Positions 42,375 through 51,867 of a stretch of DNA of 64,000 nucleotides are shown one piece after another (within the stretch, counting starts at the first letter, position 1; each line of letters opens with the position of its first letter). The stretch is from contig NZ_QRGC01000021.1 of assembly GCF_003448965.1 (NCBI RefSeq), forward strand, positions 37,437-101,436, written 5' to 3'. Origin of the DNA: Oceanicella sp. SM1341. Lineage in GTDB: Bacteria > Pseudomonadota > Alphaproteobacteria > Rhodobacterales > Rhodobacteraceae. The translations under genes were made by a program, and so were the position numbers. Under the pieces are notes generated by a model, which worked only from the letters and a program-made list of their open reading frames with translations, searched no databases and was not told where the DNA came from.

Positions 42375-44306
42375 TCACTCCATCAGGACATAGGTGCCGG
42401 GCGCGGGGCCGAGCGGGGCATAGCCCTTGTCGGGTGCGCCTGTCGGCGGGGGAGAGACCGGCGCGCCGGAGCGCGCGCCGAGCCAGGCGGCCCATTCCGG
42501 CCACCAGGAGCCCTGTTTCAGCTCCGCCGCCCCGGCCCATTCCTCGGCGTCCATGAACGGATCGTCGCGCAGGGTGGTGTGCACCCGGTAATGGCGGCGC
42601 GGGTGGCCCGGCTCGGAGACCACGCCGGCATTGTGCCCGCCCTTGGTGAGCACGAAGGTCACGTCGGTCTCGGTGAGCCGGTGCACCTTGTAGGCGGATT
42701 TCCACGGCGCCACGTGGTCGGTCTCGGTGCCCACGGCGAAGATAGGCGCGTCGATGTCGGTGAGCGACACAGGCCGGCCCTCGACGTCGAACTTGCCGTT
42801 GGCGAGGTCGTTGTTCAGGAACAGCCGGCGCAGGTACTGCGAGTGCATGCGGTAGGGCATGCGGGTGGAATCGGCGTTCCAGGCCATGAGGTCGTTGAGC
42901 TCCGGGCGCTCGCCCATCATGTAGACCTTGAGGTTGCGCGACCAGATCAGGTCGTTCGAGCGCAGGATCTGGAAGGCGCCGGCCATCTGGCTGCTGTCGA
43001 GGAAGCCGCGCTCCCACATCATGTCCTCGAGGAAGGCGACCTCGCTCTCGTTGATGAACAGCATCAGCTCGCCCGCCTCCGAGAAGTCGGATTGTGCCGC
43101 GAAGAGCGTGATGGAGGCGAGGCGGTCGTCCCCGTCCCGCGCCATGGCCGAGGCTGCGATGGTGAGCAGCGTGCCGCCGAGGCAATAGCCCACGGAATGC
43201 AGCTTCCCGGCCCCGGTGATGGTGAGGGCGGCGTCGAAGGCCGCCATCGGCCCCAGGGTGCGGTACTCCTCCATGCCCAGCTCGCGGTCGCCCGCGTCGG
43301 GGTTCTTCCAGGAGATCATGAACACCGTGTAGCCCTGGCCGGTGAGGTAGCGCACCATCGAGTTCTCCGGCGAGAGGTCGAGGATGTAGTACTTCATGAT
43401 CCAGGCCGGGCAGATCACCACCGGCTCGGGGCGCACGGTGTCGGTGGTGGGCTCGTACTGGATGAGCTCGATCAGCCGGTTGCGGTAGACCACCTTGCCG
43501 GGGGTGACGGCGAGCTTCTCGCCCACGCGCCAGTCTTCGCGGCCGGGAGCGGGCTTGCCGGTGAGCTCGGTGTCGAGGTCCTCGAGGAAGTTCACCATGC
43601 CGCGCACCAGGTTCTGGCCGCCTTCCGCGCGGGTGCGGGCCAGCACCTCGGGGTTGGTGAGCAGGAAGTTCGCCGGGGAGAACACGTCGAGCATCTGGCG
43701 GGCGGCGAACTCGATGGCGTTCTCGTTGGCCTTCGAGACGCCGCGCACCCCGGTGGTGGCATTGTGCCACCACTGCTGGGTGAGCAGGAAACCCTGGAAG
43801 AGGAAGTTGAACGGCGGCTGCTGCCAGGCCTCGTCGCGGAAGCGGCGGTCCTGGGGCAGGGGGGTGATGCAGGGCTCCTCGCCGCCGGTGCCGCCGCCCA
43901 CCATGCAGCGGGTGACGTATTCGCGGAAGCGCGCGTGCTTGCGCAGTACCTTGACCACCAGCTCGCTCTGCTTGCCGGGCGATGCGGCGAGGTGGATCGC
44001 CCAGTCGGCGTAATGCTCGATCATCGCGGCGGGCGAGAGGCCGCTGGTGGTGCGGGCGAGGGCGGCGCGGGTGGCATGGTCGATCAGCCGCGCCCATTCG
44101 GACATCGGGTCGACCGGGTGGTTGGTCTGCGGCTCGGGCAGCGGCGCCATCGGGGCGGTCGGCACGGCGGGCACGGGCACCGCTTCGGCCGGCGGTTCGG
44201 CGGGCGCGGGGCCGGTGGAACGGGGGGCGGGGCCGGCGCGCCGCTCGGGGCTGCGGGCGGTCCGTCGCGCCGGGGCGGGCGACGGTTTCGGGTCTTGGGC
44301 AGGCAT
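42375..44306 (-). CDS. phaC: Class I poly(3-hydroxyalkanoate) synthase
   Basis: Predicted 643-residue polymerase of 3-hydroxyacyl-CoA on PHA granules. The lipase-like box is GYCLGG with the nucleophile Cys375; the catalytic Asp lies in AVGTETDHVAPWKSA and the His in GGHNAGVVSEPG. The N-terminal 65 residues are a proline/alanine-rich, low-complexity extension. The start at ATG 44306 has a GAGGGG ribosome site and avoids a non-conserved upstream extension. It heads a four-gene operon with fabI, maoC/pta and ackA; no phasin or phaR gene is seen here. Confidence 0.95.
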   Translation of the reverse strand: MPAQDPKPSPAPARRTARSPERRAGPAPRSTGPAPAEPPAEAVPVPAVPTAPMAPLPEPQTNHPVDPMSEWARLIDHATRAALARTTSGLSPAAMIEHYADWAIHLAASPGKQSELVVKVLRKHARFREYVTRCMVGGGTGGEEPCITPLPQDRRFRDEAWQQPPFNFLFQGFLLTQQWWHNATTGVRGVSKANENAIEFAARQMLDVFSPANFLLTNPEVLARTRAEGGQNLVRGMVNFLEDLDTELTGKPAPGREDWRVGEKLAVTPGKVVYRNRLIELIQYEPTTDTVRPEPVVICPAWIMKYYILDLSPENSMVRYLTGQGYTVFMISWKNPDAGDRELGMEEYRTLGPMAAFDAALTITGAGKLHSVGYCLGGTLLTIAASAMARDGDDRLASITLFAAQSDFSEAGELMLFINESEVAFLEDMMWERGFLDSSQMAGAFQILRSNDLIWSRNLKVYMMGERPELNDLMAWNADSTRMPYRMHSQYLRRLFLNNDLANGKFDVEGRPVSLTDIDAPIFAVGTETDHVAPWKSAYKVHRLTETDVTFVLTKGGHNAGVVSEPGHPRRHYRVHTTLRDDPFMDAEEWAGAAELKQGSWWPEWAAWLGARSGAPVSPPPTGAPDKGYAPLGPAPGTYVLME

Positions 44307-44647
44307 GGTTTCCCCTCGCCGTTGAGAGTGCAGGATCTCGGGACCGGAAAGTGTGAAAACGCGACGTTGCGGGCATACTGCACCGCACAACCCTTTCATG
44401 CAAACCCTTTAACCAATTCTCGCCGGGCGGGAATGTCGCGGTGGCGGGCCATCGGCCACGGCAGCTAAACAACAGCTATTACAAGGCGGTAATTGTTTCG
44501 CCCTCGCGCGGCGCAGCGTCGCGGCCCGGGCCGGGCGCTTGCCCCGGCGCCCGGAGCTGTGACAGGCTGCCGCCACAGAGGCCGGCGCCCGAGTCCCCCT
44601 TCATGGCCCCGCGCGGCTGGTCTCCCGAACCCCGGGGGAGGGAGCAG
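44307..44647. other. Divergent promoter region between phaC and the YhiI-like gene
   Basis: A 341-bp gap. A TGC-ACC-GCA motif at 44379-44387 and a nearby TGC-GG-GCA resemble the TGC-N-GCA palindromes bound by PhaR in related bacteria. The rest is GC-rich. No gene is supported. Confidence 0.4.
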
Positions 44648-45634
44648 ATGCCGAGCAACAGATGGGTGGCGATCGTCGTGGTTCTCGCGGTGGCGCTCGG
44701 CGCGGGGGCCTACTGGTATTTCGGCCGCGAGCCGGGCCTGCCGCCGGGCTTCGCCTCCGCCAACGGGCGCATCGAGGCCGAGCGGGTGACCGTGGCCACC
44801 AAGTTCGCCGGCCGCCTCGCCGAGGTGCTGGTGCACGAGGGCGACACGGTGGAGCAGGGGGAGGTGATCGCCCGGCTCGACGCCTCGCAGATCGAGGCGC
44901 AGCTGCGCGAGGCGAAGGCGGGCGTGACCCAGGCCGAGCAGAGCCTCGCCGAGGCCCGCGCCGTGCTGCGCCAGCGCGAGGCCGAGCTCTCCTTCGCCGA
45001 GCAGGAACTTTCCCGCGCCGCGAGCCTGGGTGACCGGGGTGTGGCCAGCCGCCAGACCCGCGAGCTGCGCCAGTCCGAGCGCGACACGGCCGCGGCGGCG
45101 GTGCTCTCGGCCCGGGCCGGCATCGCGCGCACCGAGGCGGGGATCGAGGCCGCCCGCGCCACGGTGGACCGGCTGCAGGCCGACCTCTCCGAATACGTGC
45201 TGCGCGCGCCCCGCGCCGGCCGGGTGCAGTACCGGCTGGCCGAGCCGGGCGAGATCCTCGCCGCGGGCGGCGGCATCGTGACCATCCTCGACCTCGCGCA
45301 GGTCTACATGACCGTCTACCTGCCCACCTCCGCCGCCGGCATGCTGCGCTACGGGGCGGAGGCGCGCATCGTCTTCGACGCGGCGCCGCAATACGTGGTG
45401 CCGGCCAATGTCACCTTCGTGGCGAGCGAGGCGCAGTTCACCCCGAAATACGTCGAGACCGAGAGCGAGCGCGAGAAGCTGATGTTCCGGGTGAAGGTGA
45501 CCATCCCGCCCGAGCTGCTGGCCGCACACTCCCGCATCGTGAAGGCCGGGGTGCCGGGCGTGTCCTACGTGCGCCTCGACCCCGGTGCCGAGTGGCCGCA
45601 GGATCTCGCGGTGGCCCTGCCCGATGCCGAATGA
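44648..45634 (+). CDS. yhiI: HlyD/YhiI family membrane fusion protein
   Basis: Predicted 328-residue periplasmic adaptor anchored by one N-terminal membrane helix (about residues 6-23, VAIVVVLAVALGAGAYWYF). It then has the barrel-sandwich halves ASANGRIEAERVTVATKFAGRL and SEYVLRAPRAGRVQYRLAEPGE with a coiled-coil hairpin between (about 85-175) rich in A, E and R. The next two genes are an RbbA-like ABC protein and a YhhJ-like permease, the same order as E. coli yhiI-rbbA-yhhJ. ATG 44648 follows a GGGAGGGAG site. Exports an unknown substrate. Confidence 0.9.
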   Translation: MPSNRWVAIVVVLAVALGAGAYWYFGREPGLPPGFASANGRIEAERVTVATKFAGRLAEVLVHEGDTVEQGEVIARLDASQIEAQLREAKAGVTQAEQSLAEARAVLRQREAELSFAEQELSRAASLGDRGVASRQTRELRQSERDTAAAAVLSARAGIARTEAGIEAARATVDRLQADLSEYVLRAPRAGRVQYRLAEPGEILAAGGGIVTILDLAQVYMTVYLPTSAAGMLRYGAEARIVFDAAPQYVVPANVTFVASEAQFTPKYVETESEREKLMFRVKVTIPPELLAAHSRIVKAGVPGVSYVRLDPGAEWPQDLAVALPDAE

Positions 45635-48371
45635 CGAGCGCCCCGAGGCCGGCGCGGTGGCCGTCCGCATCGAGGGGGTCAGCCACCGTTACGGGCGCAA
45701 GGCGGCGCTGAGCGGGGTGAGCCTCAGCCTCGGCGCCGGGCGCATGGTGGGGCTGATCGGGCCGGACGGGGTGGGGAAGTCGACCCTGCTGGGGCTCGTC
45801 GCCGGGGTGCGGCGCATCCGGGAGGGCCGGGTGGAGGTGCTGGGCGGCGACCTCGGCGATGCCGCCACCCGCGCGCGGCTGAGCCAGCGCATCGCCTACA
45901 TGCCCCAGGGGCTGGGGCGAAACCTCTACCCCACGCTCTCGGTGCGCGAGAACATCGACTTCCACGCCCGGCTCTTCGGCCAGGCCGAGGCGGAGCGCGC
46001 GGCGCGCATCGCCGACCTGCTGCGCGCCACCGGGCTCGACCCCTTCCCCGACCGCCCGGCCGGCAAGCTCTCCGGCGGCATGAAGCAGAAGCTCTCGCTG
46101 TGCTGCGCCCTCGTGCATGACCCCGACCTGCTGATCCTCGACGAGCCCACCACCGGGGTGGACCCGCTGTCGCGCCGGCAGTTCTGGGAGCTGATCGCCC
46201 GCATCCGCGCCCGCCGGCCGGGCATGAGCGTGATCACCGCCACCGCCTACATGTCGGAGGCCGAGGGCTTCGAGGACCTCGTGGCGATGGACGCGGGCCG
46301 GGTGCTCGCCACCGGCACGCCGCAGGAGCTGCGCGCCCGCACCGGCCGCGACACGCTGGAGGAGGCCTTCGTCGCCCTCCTGCCCGAGGAGAGCCGCGCC
46401 GGCCACCACGCCGTCACCCTGCCACCGCGCGAGCGCGCCGAGGGCCCGCCCGCCATCGAGGCCGAGGGGCTGAGCATGCGCTTCGGCACCTTCACTGCGG
46501 TGGATGACGTGAGCTTCCGCATCGAGCGCGGCGAGATCTTCGGCTTTCTCGGCTCGAACGGCTGCGGCAAGACCACCACGATGAAGATGCTCACCGGGCT
46601 GCTCGCGCCCAGTGAAGGCACGGCGAAGCTCTTCGGGCGGGAGGTGAACAGCGGTGACATCGCGGTGCGCCGGCGGGTGGGCTACATGTCGCAGTCCTTC
46701 TCGCTCTACGCCGAGCTCACCCTGCGCCAGAACCTCGCGCTGCACGCCGATCTCTTCGGCATCCGCGGGGCGGAAAAGGCCGCGCGCATCGAGGAACTGC
46801 TGGAGGAGTTCGACCTCGCCGACGTCGCCTCCGCCCGGCCCGAGAGCCTTCCCTTGGGCGTGCGCCAGCGCCTGCAGCTCGCCGTCGCGGTGCTGCACCG
46901 GCCGGAGATCCTGATCCTCGACGAGCCGACAAGCGGGGTCGACCCCGTGGCGCGTGACGGGTTCTGGCAGCTGCTCATCGACATGTCGCGGCGCGACGGC
47001 GTGACCATCTTCATCTCCACCCATTTCATGAACGAGGCCGGGCGCTGCGACCGCATCTCGCTCATGCATGCCGGCCGGGTGCTGGCGGTGGGCGCGCCGG
47101 AGGAGCTGCGCCGCGAGGGCGGCCACGACAGCCTGGAGGAGACCTTCGTCGCCTGCCTCGAGGAGGCCACCGCCGGCGGCCCGGCCGAGGCCGCGCCGGA
47201 GGTGCCGGTCTCCGACGCGCCGGCGGAAGAGGCGCGCCGGCCCCTCTTCTCGCCCCGCCGGGTCTGGGCCTTCGCGCGGCGCGAGGGCACGGAGCTGATG
47301 CGCGACCCCATCCGCCTCGCCTTCGCGCTGCTCGGGCCGCTGGTGCTGATGCTCGCGATGGGCTTCGGCATTTCCTTCGACGTGGAAAACCTCTCCTACG
47401 CCGCCCTCGACCAGGACCGCTCGGAGGAGAGCCGCGCCCTGCTGCGCCAGTTCGAGAGCTCGCGCTACTTCTCCGAGAAAGCCCCGGTGGACAGTTTCGC
47501 CGAGCTCACCGGGCGCATGGTGGCGGGCGACATCGGCTTCGCCCTCGTCATCCCGCCCGACTACGGCCGCGACCTGGTCGCCGGCCGCGCGCCGGAGGTG
47601 GCGGCCTGGCTCGACGGCTCGATGTCCAACCGCGCCGAGACCGCACGCGGCTACATCCAGGGCGCCTTCTCCGCCTATCTCACCGAGCTCGGCACCACCC
47701 GCAGCGGCGCGGCCCCGCAGCTCTCGCAGGTCGATGTCGTGCCGCGCTTTCGCTACAATCAGGCGTTCCTCTCGGTCTATGCCATCCCGCCCGGCGTGCT
47801 GATGCTGCTGCTCATCATGATCCCCACCATGATGACCGCGCTCTCGGTGGTGCGCGAGAAGGAGCTGGGCTCGATCGCCAACCTCTACTCCGCCCCGGCG
47901 CGCAAGATCGAGTTCCTGCTCGGCAAGCAGTTGCCCTACGTGGCCGTGGCGCTCCTGAGCTTCCTGTCGCTCGTCGGGCTGATGCGGGTGGCCTTCGGGC
48001 TGGGGATCACCGGCAGCTTCGCAGCCCTCGCGCTCGGCGCGCTGCTCTACACGGTGGCGGCCACGGGCTTCGGCCTCGTGGTGTCGACCTTCGTGCGTTC
48101 GCAGATCGCGGCGGTGTTCGCCTCCGCGATCATCGTGATGATCCCCACGGTGAACTTCTCGGGCATGATGTACCCGGTCTCCACCCTCGAGGGCTCGGCG
48201 CGGGTGGTGGGGCAGGCGTTTCCGCCGCTCTATTTCCAGAAGATCTCCGCCGGCGTGTTCAACAAGGGCCTCGGCCTCGCCGACCTGTGGAGCAACCATC
48301 TCGCCCTCGCGGGCTTCTGCGCCGCCTTCTGGCTGCTCGCCACCCTGCTGCTGAGCAAGCAGGAGGCCTGA
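45624..48371 (+). CDS. rbbA: ABC transporter with two ATPase domains fused to a permease (RbbA-like)
   Basis: Predicted 915-residue protein. ATPase 1 has Walker A GPDGVGKST (about 48-56), signature LSGGMKQKLS and Walker B LLILDEPTTGVDP. ATPase 2 has GSNGCGKTT, a degenerate signature LPLGVRQRLQ and LILDEPTSGVDP. An ABC2-type permease follows from about residue 535 with six predicted membrane helices. The architecture matches E. coli RbbA (YhiH). The start ATG 45624 overlaps the end of the membrane fusion gene by 11 nt. In the second ATPase the Gly-Gly of the signature is replaced, suggesting asymmetric ATPase function. Confidence 0.92.
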   Translation: MPNDERPEAGAVAVRIEGVSHRYGRKAALSGVSLSLGAGRMVGLIGPDGVGKSTLLGLVAGVRRIREGRVEVLGGDLGDAATRARLSQRIAYMPQGLGRNLYPTLSVRENIDFHARLFGQAEAERAARIADLLRATGLDPFPDRPAGKLSGGMKQKLSLCCALVHDPDLLILDEPTTGVDPLSRRQFWELIARIRARRPGMSVITATAYMSEAEGFEDLVAMDAGRVLATGTPQELRARTGRDTLEEAFVALLPEESRAGHHAVTLPPRERAEGPPAIEAEGLSMRFGTFTAVDDVSFRIERGEIFGFLGSNGCGKTTTMKMLTGLLAPSEGTAKLFGREVNSGDIAVRRRVGYMSQSFSLYAELTLRQNLALHADLFGIRGAEKAARIEELLEEFDLADVASARPESLPLGVRQRLQLAVAVLHRPEILILDEPTSGVDPVARDGFWQLLIDMSRRDGVTIFISTHFMNEAGRCDRISLMHAGRVLAVGAPEELRREGGHDSLEETFVACLEEATAGGPAEAAPEVPVSDAPAEEARRPLFSPRRVWAFARREGTELMRDPIRLAFALLGPLVLMLAMGFGISFDVENLSYAALDQDRSEESRALLRQFESSRYFSEKAPVDSFAELTGRMVAGDIGFALVIPPDYGRDLVAGRAPEVAAWLDGSMSNRAETARGYIQGAFSAYLTELGTTRSGAAPQLSQVDVVPRFRYNQAFLSVYAIPPGVLMLLLIMIPTMMTALSVVREKELGSIANLYSAPARKIEFLLGKQLPYVAVALLSFLSLVGLMRVAFGLGITGSFAALALGALLYTVAATGFGLVVSTFVRSQIAAVFASAIIVMIPTVNFSGMMYPVSTLEGSARVVGQAFPPLYFQKISAGVFNKGLGLADLWSNHLALAGFCAAFWLLATLLLSKQEA

Positions 48372-48374
48372 GCG

Positions 48375-49496
48375 ATGCGCGCGCTCACCAACATCTTCCG
48401 GCTCGGGGTGAAGGAGCTCTACTCGGTGATGCGCGACCCGGTGCTGGTGGGGCTCATCCTCTACACCTTCACCATCGCCATCTACTCGGTGGCCAACAAC
48501 GTGAAGACCGAGGTGAGCAACGCCTCCGTCGCCGTGGTGGACGAGGACCGTTCGGTGCTCTCCGAGCGCATTCGCGGCGCCATACTGCCGCCCTATTTCA
48601 AGCCGCCGGAGCTGATCTCCTGGGCCGAGGTGGACGCGGCGATGGACCGGGGCCTCTATTCCTTCGTGCTGGTGATCCCCGCCGATTTCCAGCGCGACCT
48701 GATGCGCGGCGAGGTGCCCTCCGTGCAGCTCGACATCGACGCGACCGCGATGACCCTGGCCGGCAACGGTGCGGCCTACCTGCAGAGCATCGTGCAGGAG
48801 GAGGCGGCGAAATACCTCGCGCGCGCCGAGCCGGAGAGCGCCTCACCGGTGAGCCTCGAGATCCGGGCGATGTTCAACCCCAACCTCGAGTCGAGCTGGT
48901 TCATGGCGGTGATGCAGATCGTGAACAACGTGACCATCCTTGCCATCATCCTCTCCGGGGCGGCGGTGATCCGCGAGCGCGAGCGCGGCACCATCGAGCA
49001 TCTGCTGGTGATGCCGGTCACCCCCACCGAGATCATGCTGGCGAAGATCTGGGCGAACGGGCTGGTGATCGTGGCGGCCGCCGTGGTCTCGCTGCATCTC
49101 GTGGTGCAGGGTTTCCTCGGCATCCCGGTGGCGGGCTCCACCGCGCTCTTCGCGCTGGGGACGGCGGCCTATCTCTTCTCGATGACGGCGCTCGGCATAG
49201 CGCTCTCCACCGTGGCGCGCTCGATGCCGCAGTTTGGGCTGCTGTCGATCCCGGTCTTCGTGGTGCTCAACATGCTCTCGGGCGGCACCACGCCGCTGGA
49301 GAGCATGCCCGAGCGGCTGCAGCAGGTGATGCAGGTCTCGCCCGCCACGCATTTCACCACCTTCTCGCAGGCGGTGCTCTACCGGGGCGCGGGGCTCGAC
49401 GTGGTCTGGCCCAGCCTCGCGGCCATCGTCGGCATCGGCGCGGTGTTCCTCGCCGTGGCGCTGCTGCGCTTCCGCCAGACGATGTCGGCGCGCTGA
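48375..49496 (+). CDS. yhhJ: ABC-2 type permease, YhhJ-like
   Basis: Predicted 373-residue inner membrane protein with one N-terminal helix, a large extracytoplasmic loop (about 45-175) and five C-terminal helices (from FMAVMQIVNNVTILAIIL). RERERGTIEHLLVMPVTPTEIM is the conserved ABC-2 cytoplasmic segment. It begins three bases after the RbbA-like gene and completes an exporter unit; an outer membrane partner is not encoded here. Confidence 0.92.
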   Translation: MRALTNIFRLGVKELYSVMRDPVLVGLILYTFTIAIYSVANNVKTEVSNASVAVVDEDRSVLSERIRGAILPPYFKPPELISWAEVDAAMDRGLYSFVLVIPADFQRDLMRGEVPSVQLDIDATAMTLAGNGAAYLQSIVQEEAAKYLARAEPESASPVSLEIRAMFNPNLESSWFMAVMQIVNNVTILAIILSGAAVIRERERGTIEHLLVMPVTPTEIMLAKIWANGLVIVAAAVVSLHLVVQGFLGIPVAGSTALFALGTAAYLFSMTALGIALSTVARSMPQFGLLSIPVFVVLNMLSGGTTPLESMPERLQQVMQVSPATHFTTFSQAVLYRGAGLDVVWPSLAAIVGIGAVFLAVALLRFRQTMSAR

Positions 49497-49544
49497 CATC
49501 GGTCCGGGCCGCGGCGCCTCACCCCCGATGAAGCCGCACAACCG

Positions 49545-49710
49545 AGGGCCGGCGCCCGTCCGCGGGTGGGCGCCGCCACGCCTGTACCGCGCGTTTCATG
49601 GTGACGTTTCTGCGGGGCTCGCTCGTAGGCGCCTGTGTCGACGAAGCGCCCGCCCGGGGGGCGGACGGGCGCTGGCCCGGCGGCACTGCGTGCCTTGTTC
49701 CGGGCCGGGG
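49545..49710. repeat. Palindromic intergenic element, copy D (second subfamily)
   Basis: About 165 bp. Arms GGCCGGCGCCCGTCCGC (49547-49563) and GCGGACGGGCGCTGGCC (49661-49677) match at 16 of 17 positions and are 97 nt apart. The inner GCGCCCGCCCGGGGGGCGG stretch makes a second hairpin. The same layout and several blocks (GGTGGGCGC, GCCTGT, CCCGGGGGG) are shared with copies A-C, so this is a related subfamily. Confidence 0.8.
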
Positions 49711-49817
49711 CATCGTCCGGTCGGTGAGGCGAAAGCGCGGCGCAGATCGTCCCCCTTGGGCCGGGCCGCGCTCTGGCCGTTACGGCGCGTGTCTTTTCCC
49801 GGCATCCTTCGCAACAA

Positions 49818-49983
49818 AGGGCCGGTGCCCGTCCGCGGGTGGGCGTCGCCACGCCTGTGCTGCGCGTTTCATGGTGACGTTGCTGCCGAGCTCGCCCGTA
49901 GGCGCCTGTGTCGACGAAGCGCCCGCCCGGGGGGCGGACGGGCGCTGGCCCGGCGGCACTGCGTGCCTTGTTCCGGGCCGGGT
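49818..49983. repeat. Palindromic intergenic element, copy E (second subfamily)
   Basis: Direct repeat of copy D at a 273-bp period. Arms lie at 49820-49836 and 49934-49950, again 97 nt apart. The two copies are almost identical over 165 bp, including GTTTCATGGTGACGTT and GTAGGCGCCTGTGTCGACG. They lie between the convergent yhhJ-like and rimO genes. Confidence 0.8.
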
Positions 49984-50007
49984 GCCCTGCTCGGCGCCCC
50001 GAAATTC

Positions 50008-51393
50008 TCAGCGGGTGATGCTGCCCCAGAGATCGTATTCGGAGGCCTCGTCGACCGTCACGGTCACCATGTCGCCGGGCTTCAGCGCCTCGAACCCCTC
50101 GTCGATGAAGAGGTTGCCGTCGATCTCCGGCGCGTCGGCCTTCGTGCGGCACACCGCGCCGTCACCGTCGACCGAATCGACGATCACCTGCTGCACGCTG
50201 CCCACCTTGGCCTCGAGCTTCTCCGCCGAGATCCGCTGCGCCACTTCCATGAAGCGCTCGAAACGCTCCTGTTTCACCTCCTCGGGCACATGGTCGGGCA
50301 GGGCGTTGGAGCGCGCGCCGTCCACGTTCTCGTATTTGAACGCGCCCACGCGGTCGAGCCGGGCCTCCTCCATCCAGTCGAGCAGGTGCTGAAACTCCGC
50401 CTCCGTCTCGCCGGGGAAGCCGACGATGAAGGTCGAGCGCAGGGTGATGTCGGGGCAGATTTCGCGCCAGCCCGCGATGGTCTCGAGCGTCTTCGCCTGG
50501 TTGGCGGGGCGGGCCATGCGCTTCAGCGTGTCCGGGTGGGAGTGCTGGAAGGGGATGTCGAGGTAGGGCAGCACCAGCCCCTCGGCCATGAGCGGGATCA
50601 GCTCGCGCACATGCGGGTAGGGGTAGACGTAGTGCAGCCGCACCCAGGCGCCGAGGCCGCCCAGCTCGCGCGCGAGGTCGGTGATGTGCGAGCGCACCTC
50701 GCCGCCTTTCCAGGGGTTCAGGTCATGCTTGCGGTCGAGCCCGTAGGCCGAGGTGTCCTGCGAGATCACCAGCAGCTCGCGCACGCCCTTCTCCACCAGC
50801 TTCTCCGCCTCGCGCAGCACCGCGTGGGCGGGGCGGGAGGCGAGCTTGCCGCGCATGTCGGGGATGATGCAGAACCGGCACTTGTGGTTGCAGCCCTCGG
50901 AAATCTTGAGGTAGCTGTAATGCCGCGGCGTGAGCGAGACCGAGCTCGCCGGCAGCAGGTCGATGAACGGGTTCGGATCGGCCGGCACGGCGGCATGCAC
51001 CGCGTCGAGCACCTGCTCGTACTGGTGCGGGCCGGTGACGGCGAGCACGCTGGGGTGCGTGCCGCGGATATACTCCTCCTCCGCGCCGAGACAGCCGGTC
51101 ACGATCACCCGACCGTTGGAGGTGAGCGCCTCGCCGATCGCCTCCAGGCTCTCGGCCTTCGCACTGTCGAGGAAGCCGCAGGTGTTCACGATCACCGCGT
51201 CGGCACCGGCGTAATCCGGCGAGATCGCATAGCCCTCGGCGCGCAGCCGGGTGAGGATGCGCTCGCTGTCCACCAGCGCCTTCGGGCAGCCGAGGCTCAC
51301 CATGCCGACACGCGGCTGGCCGGGGCGGGCGGTGCCGTCGAGAAGCGGGGCTGGAGCGCGGTCGGGGCGCAGATCTGGCGGATTGGTGCTCAT
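50008..51393 (-). CDS. rimO: Ribosomal protein uS12 methylthiotransferase RimO
   Basis: Predicted 461-residue radical SAM enzyme that methylthiolates an aspartate of ribosomal protein S12. The N-terminal cluster cysteines are Cys36, Cys72 and Cys101; the radical SAM motif is CNHKCRFC (Cys168, Cys172, Cys175); [15 protein letters not shown] and a C-terminal TRAM domain follow. The frame is open upstream, but ATG 51393 gives the usual family length. Confidence 0.96.
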   Translation of the reverse strand: MSTNPPDLRPDRAPAPLLDGTARPGQPRVGMVSLGCPKALVDSERILTRLRAEGYAISPDYAGADAVIVNTCGFLDSAKAESLEAIGEALTSNGRVIVTGCLGAEEEYIRGTHPSVLAVTGPHQYEQVLDAVHAAVPADPNPFIDLLPASSVSLTPRHYSYLKISEGCNHKCRFCIIPDMRGKLASRPAHAVLREAEKLVEKGVRELLVISQDTSAYGLDRKHDLNPWKGGEVRSHITDLARELGGLGAWVRLHYVYPYPHVRELIPLMAEGLVLPYLDIPFQHSHPDTLKRMARPANQAKTLETIAGWREICPDITLRSTFIVGFPGETEAEFQHLLDWMEEARLDRVGAFKYENVDGARSNALPDHVPEEVKQERFERFMEVAQRISAEKLEAKVGSVQQVIVDSVDGDGAVCRTKADAPEIDGNLFIDEGFEALKPGDMVTVTVDEASEYDLWGSITR

Positions 51394-51512
51394 CCGCGCG
51401 ATATAGGCGAAACCGGGGGGATAGGGAAGCGTGCAGGCAGGCTTGCCGGGCGCCCCGGCGCAGGCGAGAAAGGCAGGCGCCATCCGCGCCCGTCCCCGTT
51501 CAGAGGTATCCC

Positions 51513-51863
51513 ATGCCGGCCCTGCTTCCCTGGCTCCTGCCGCCCCTGCTCCTGTGCCTGTCCAATGTCTTCATGACCTTCGCCTGGTACGGACACCTGA
51601 AATACCGCGCCGCCCCCCTCGCGGTGGTGGTGCTGGTGAGCTGGGGCATCGCCTTCTTCGAATACTGCCTCGCGGTGCCGGCAAACCGCATCGGCCACCA
51701 GGTGTATTCCGCCGCCACCCTGAAGGTGATGCAGGAGATCATCACCCTCACGGTCTTCGCCGGCTTCTCGGTGCTCTGGCTGCGCGAATCGCTGTCGCTG
51801 AGCCAGCTCGCCGGCTTCGGGCTGATGGCGGCCGGCGCGGCGCTGGTGATCCTGAAGCCCTGA
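51513..51863 (+). CDS. DMT family protein (DUF486)
   Basis: Predicted 116-residue inner membrane protein with four hydrophobic helices. It has the DUF486 pattern [33 protein letters not shown] and [22 protein letters not shown]. Related to small multidrug-resistance-type transporters, substrate unknown. It has an AGAGG ribosome site and ends four bases from a convergent hydrolase gene. Confidence 0.9.
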   Translation: MPALLPWLLPPLLLCLSNVFMTFAWYGHLKYRAAPLAVVVLVSWGIAFFEYCLAVPANRIGHQVYSAATLKVMQEIITLTVFAGFSVLWLRESLSLSQLAGFGLMAAGAALVILKP

Positions 51864-51867
51864 GGCT

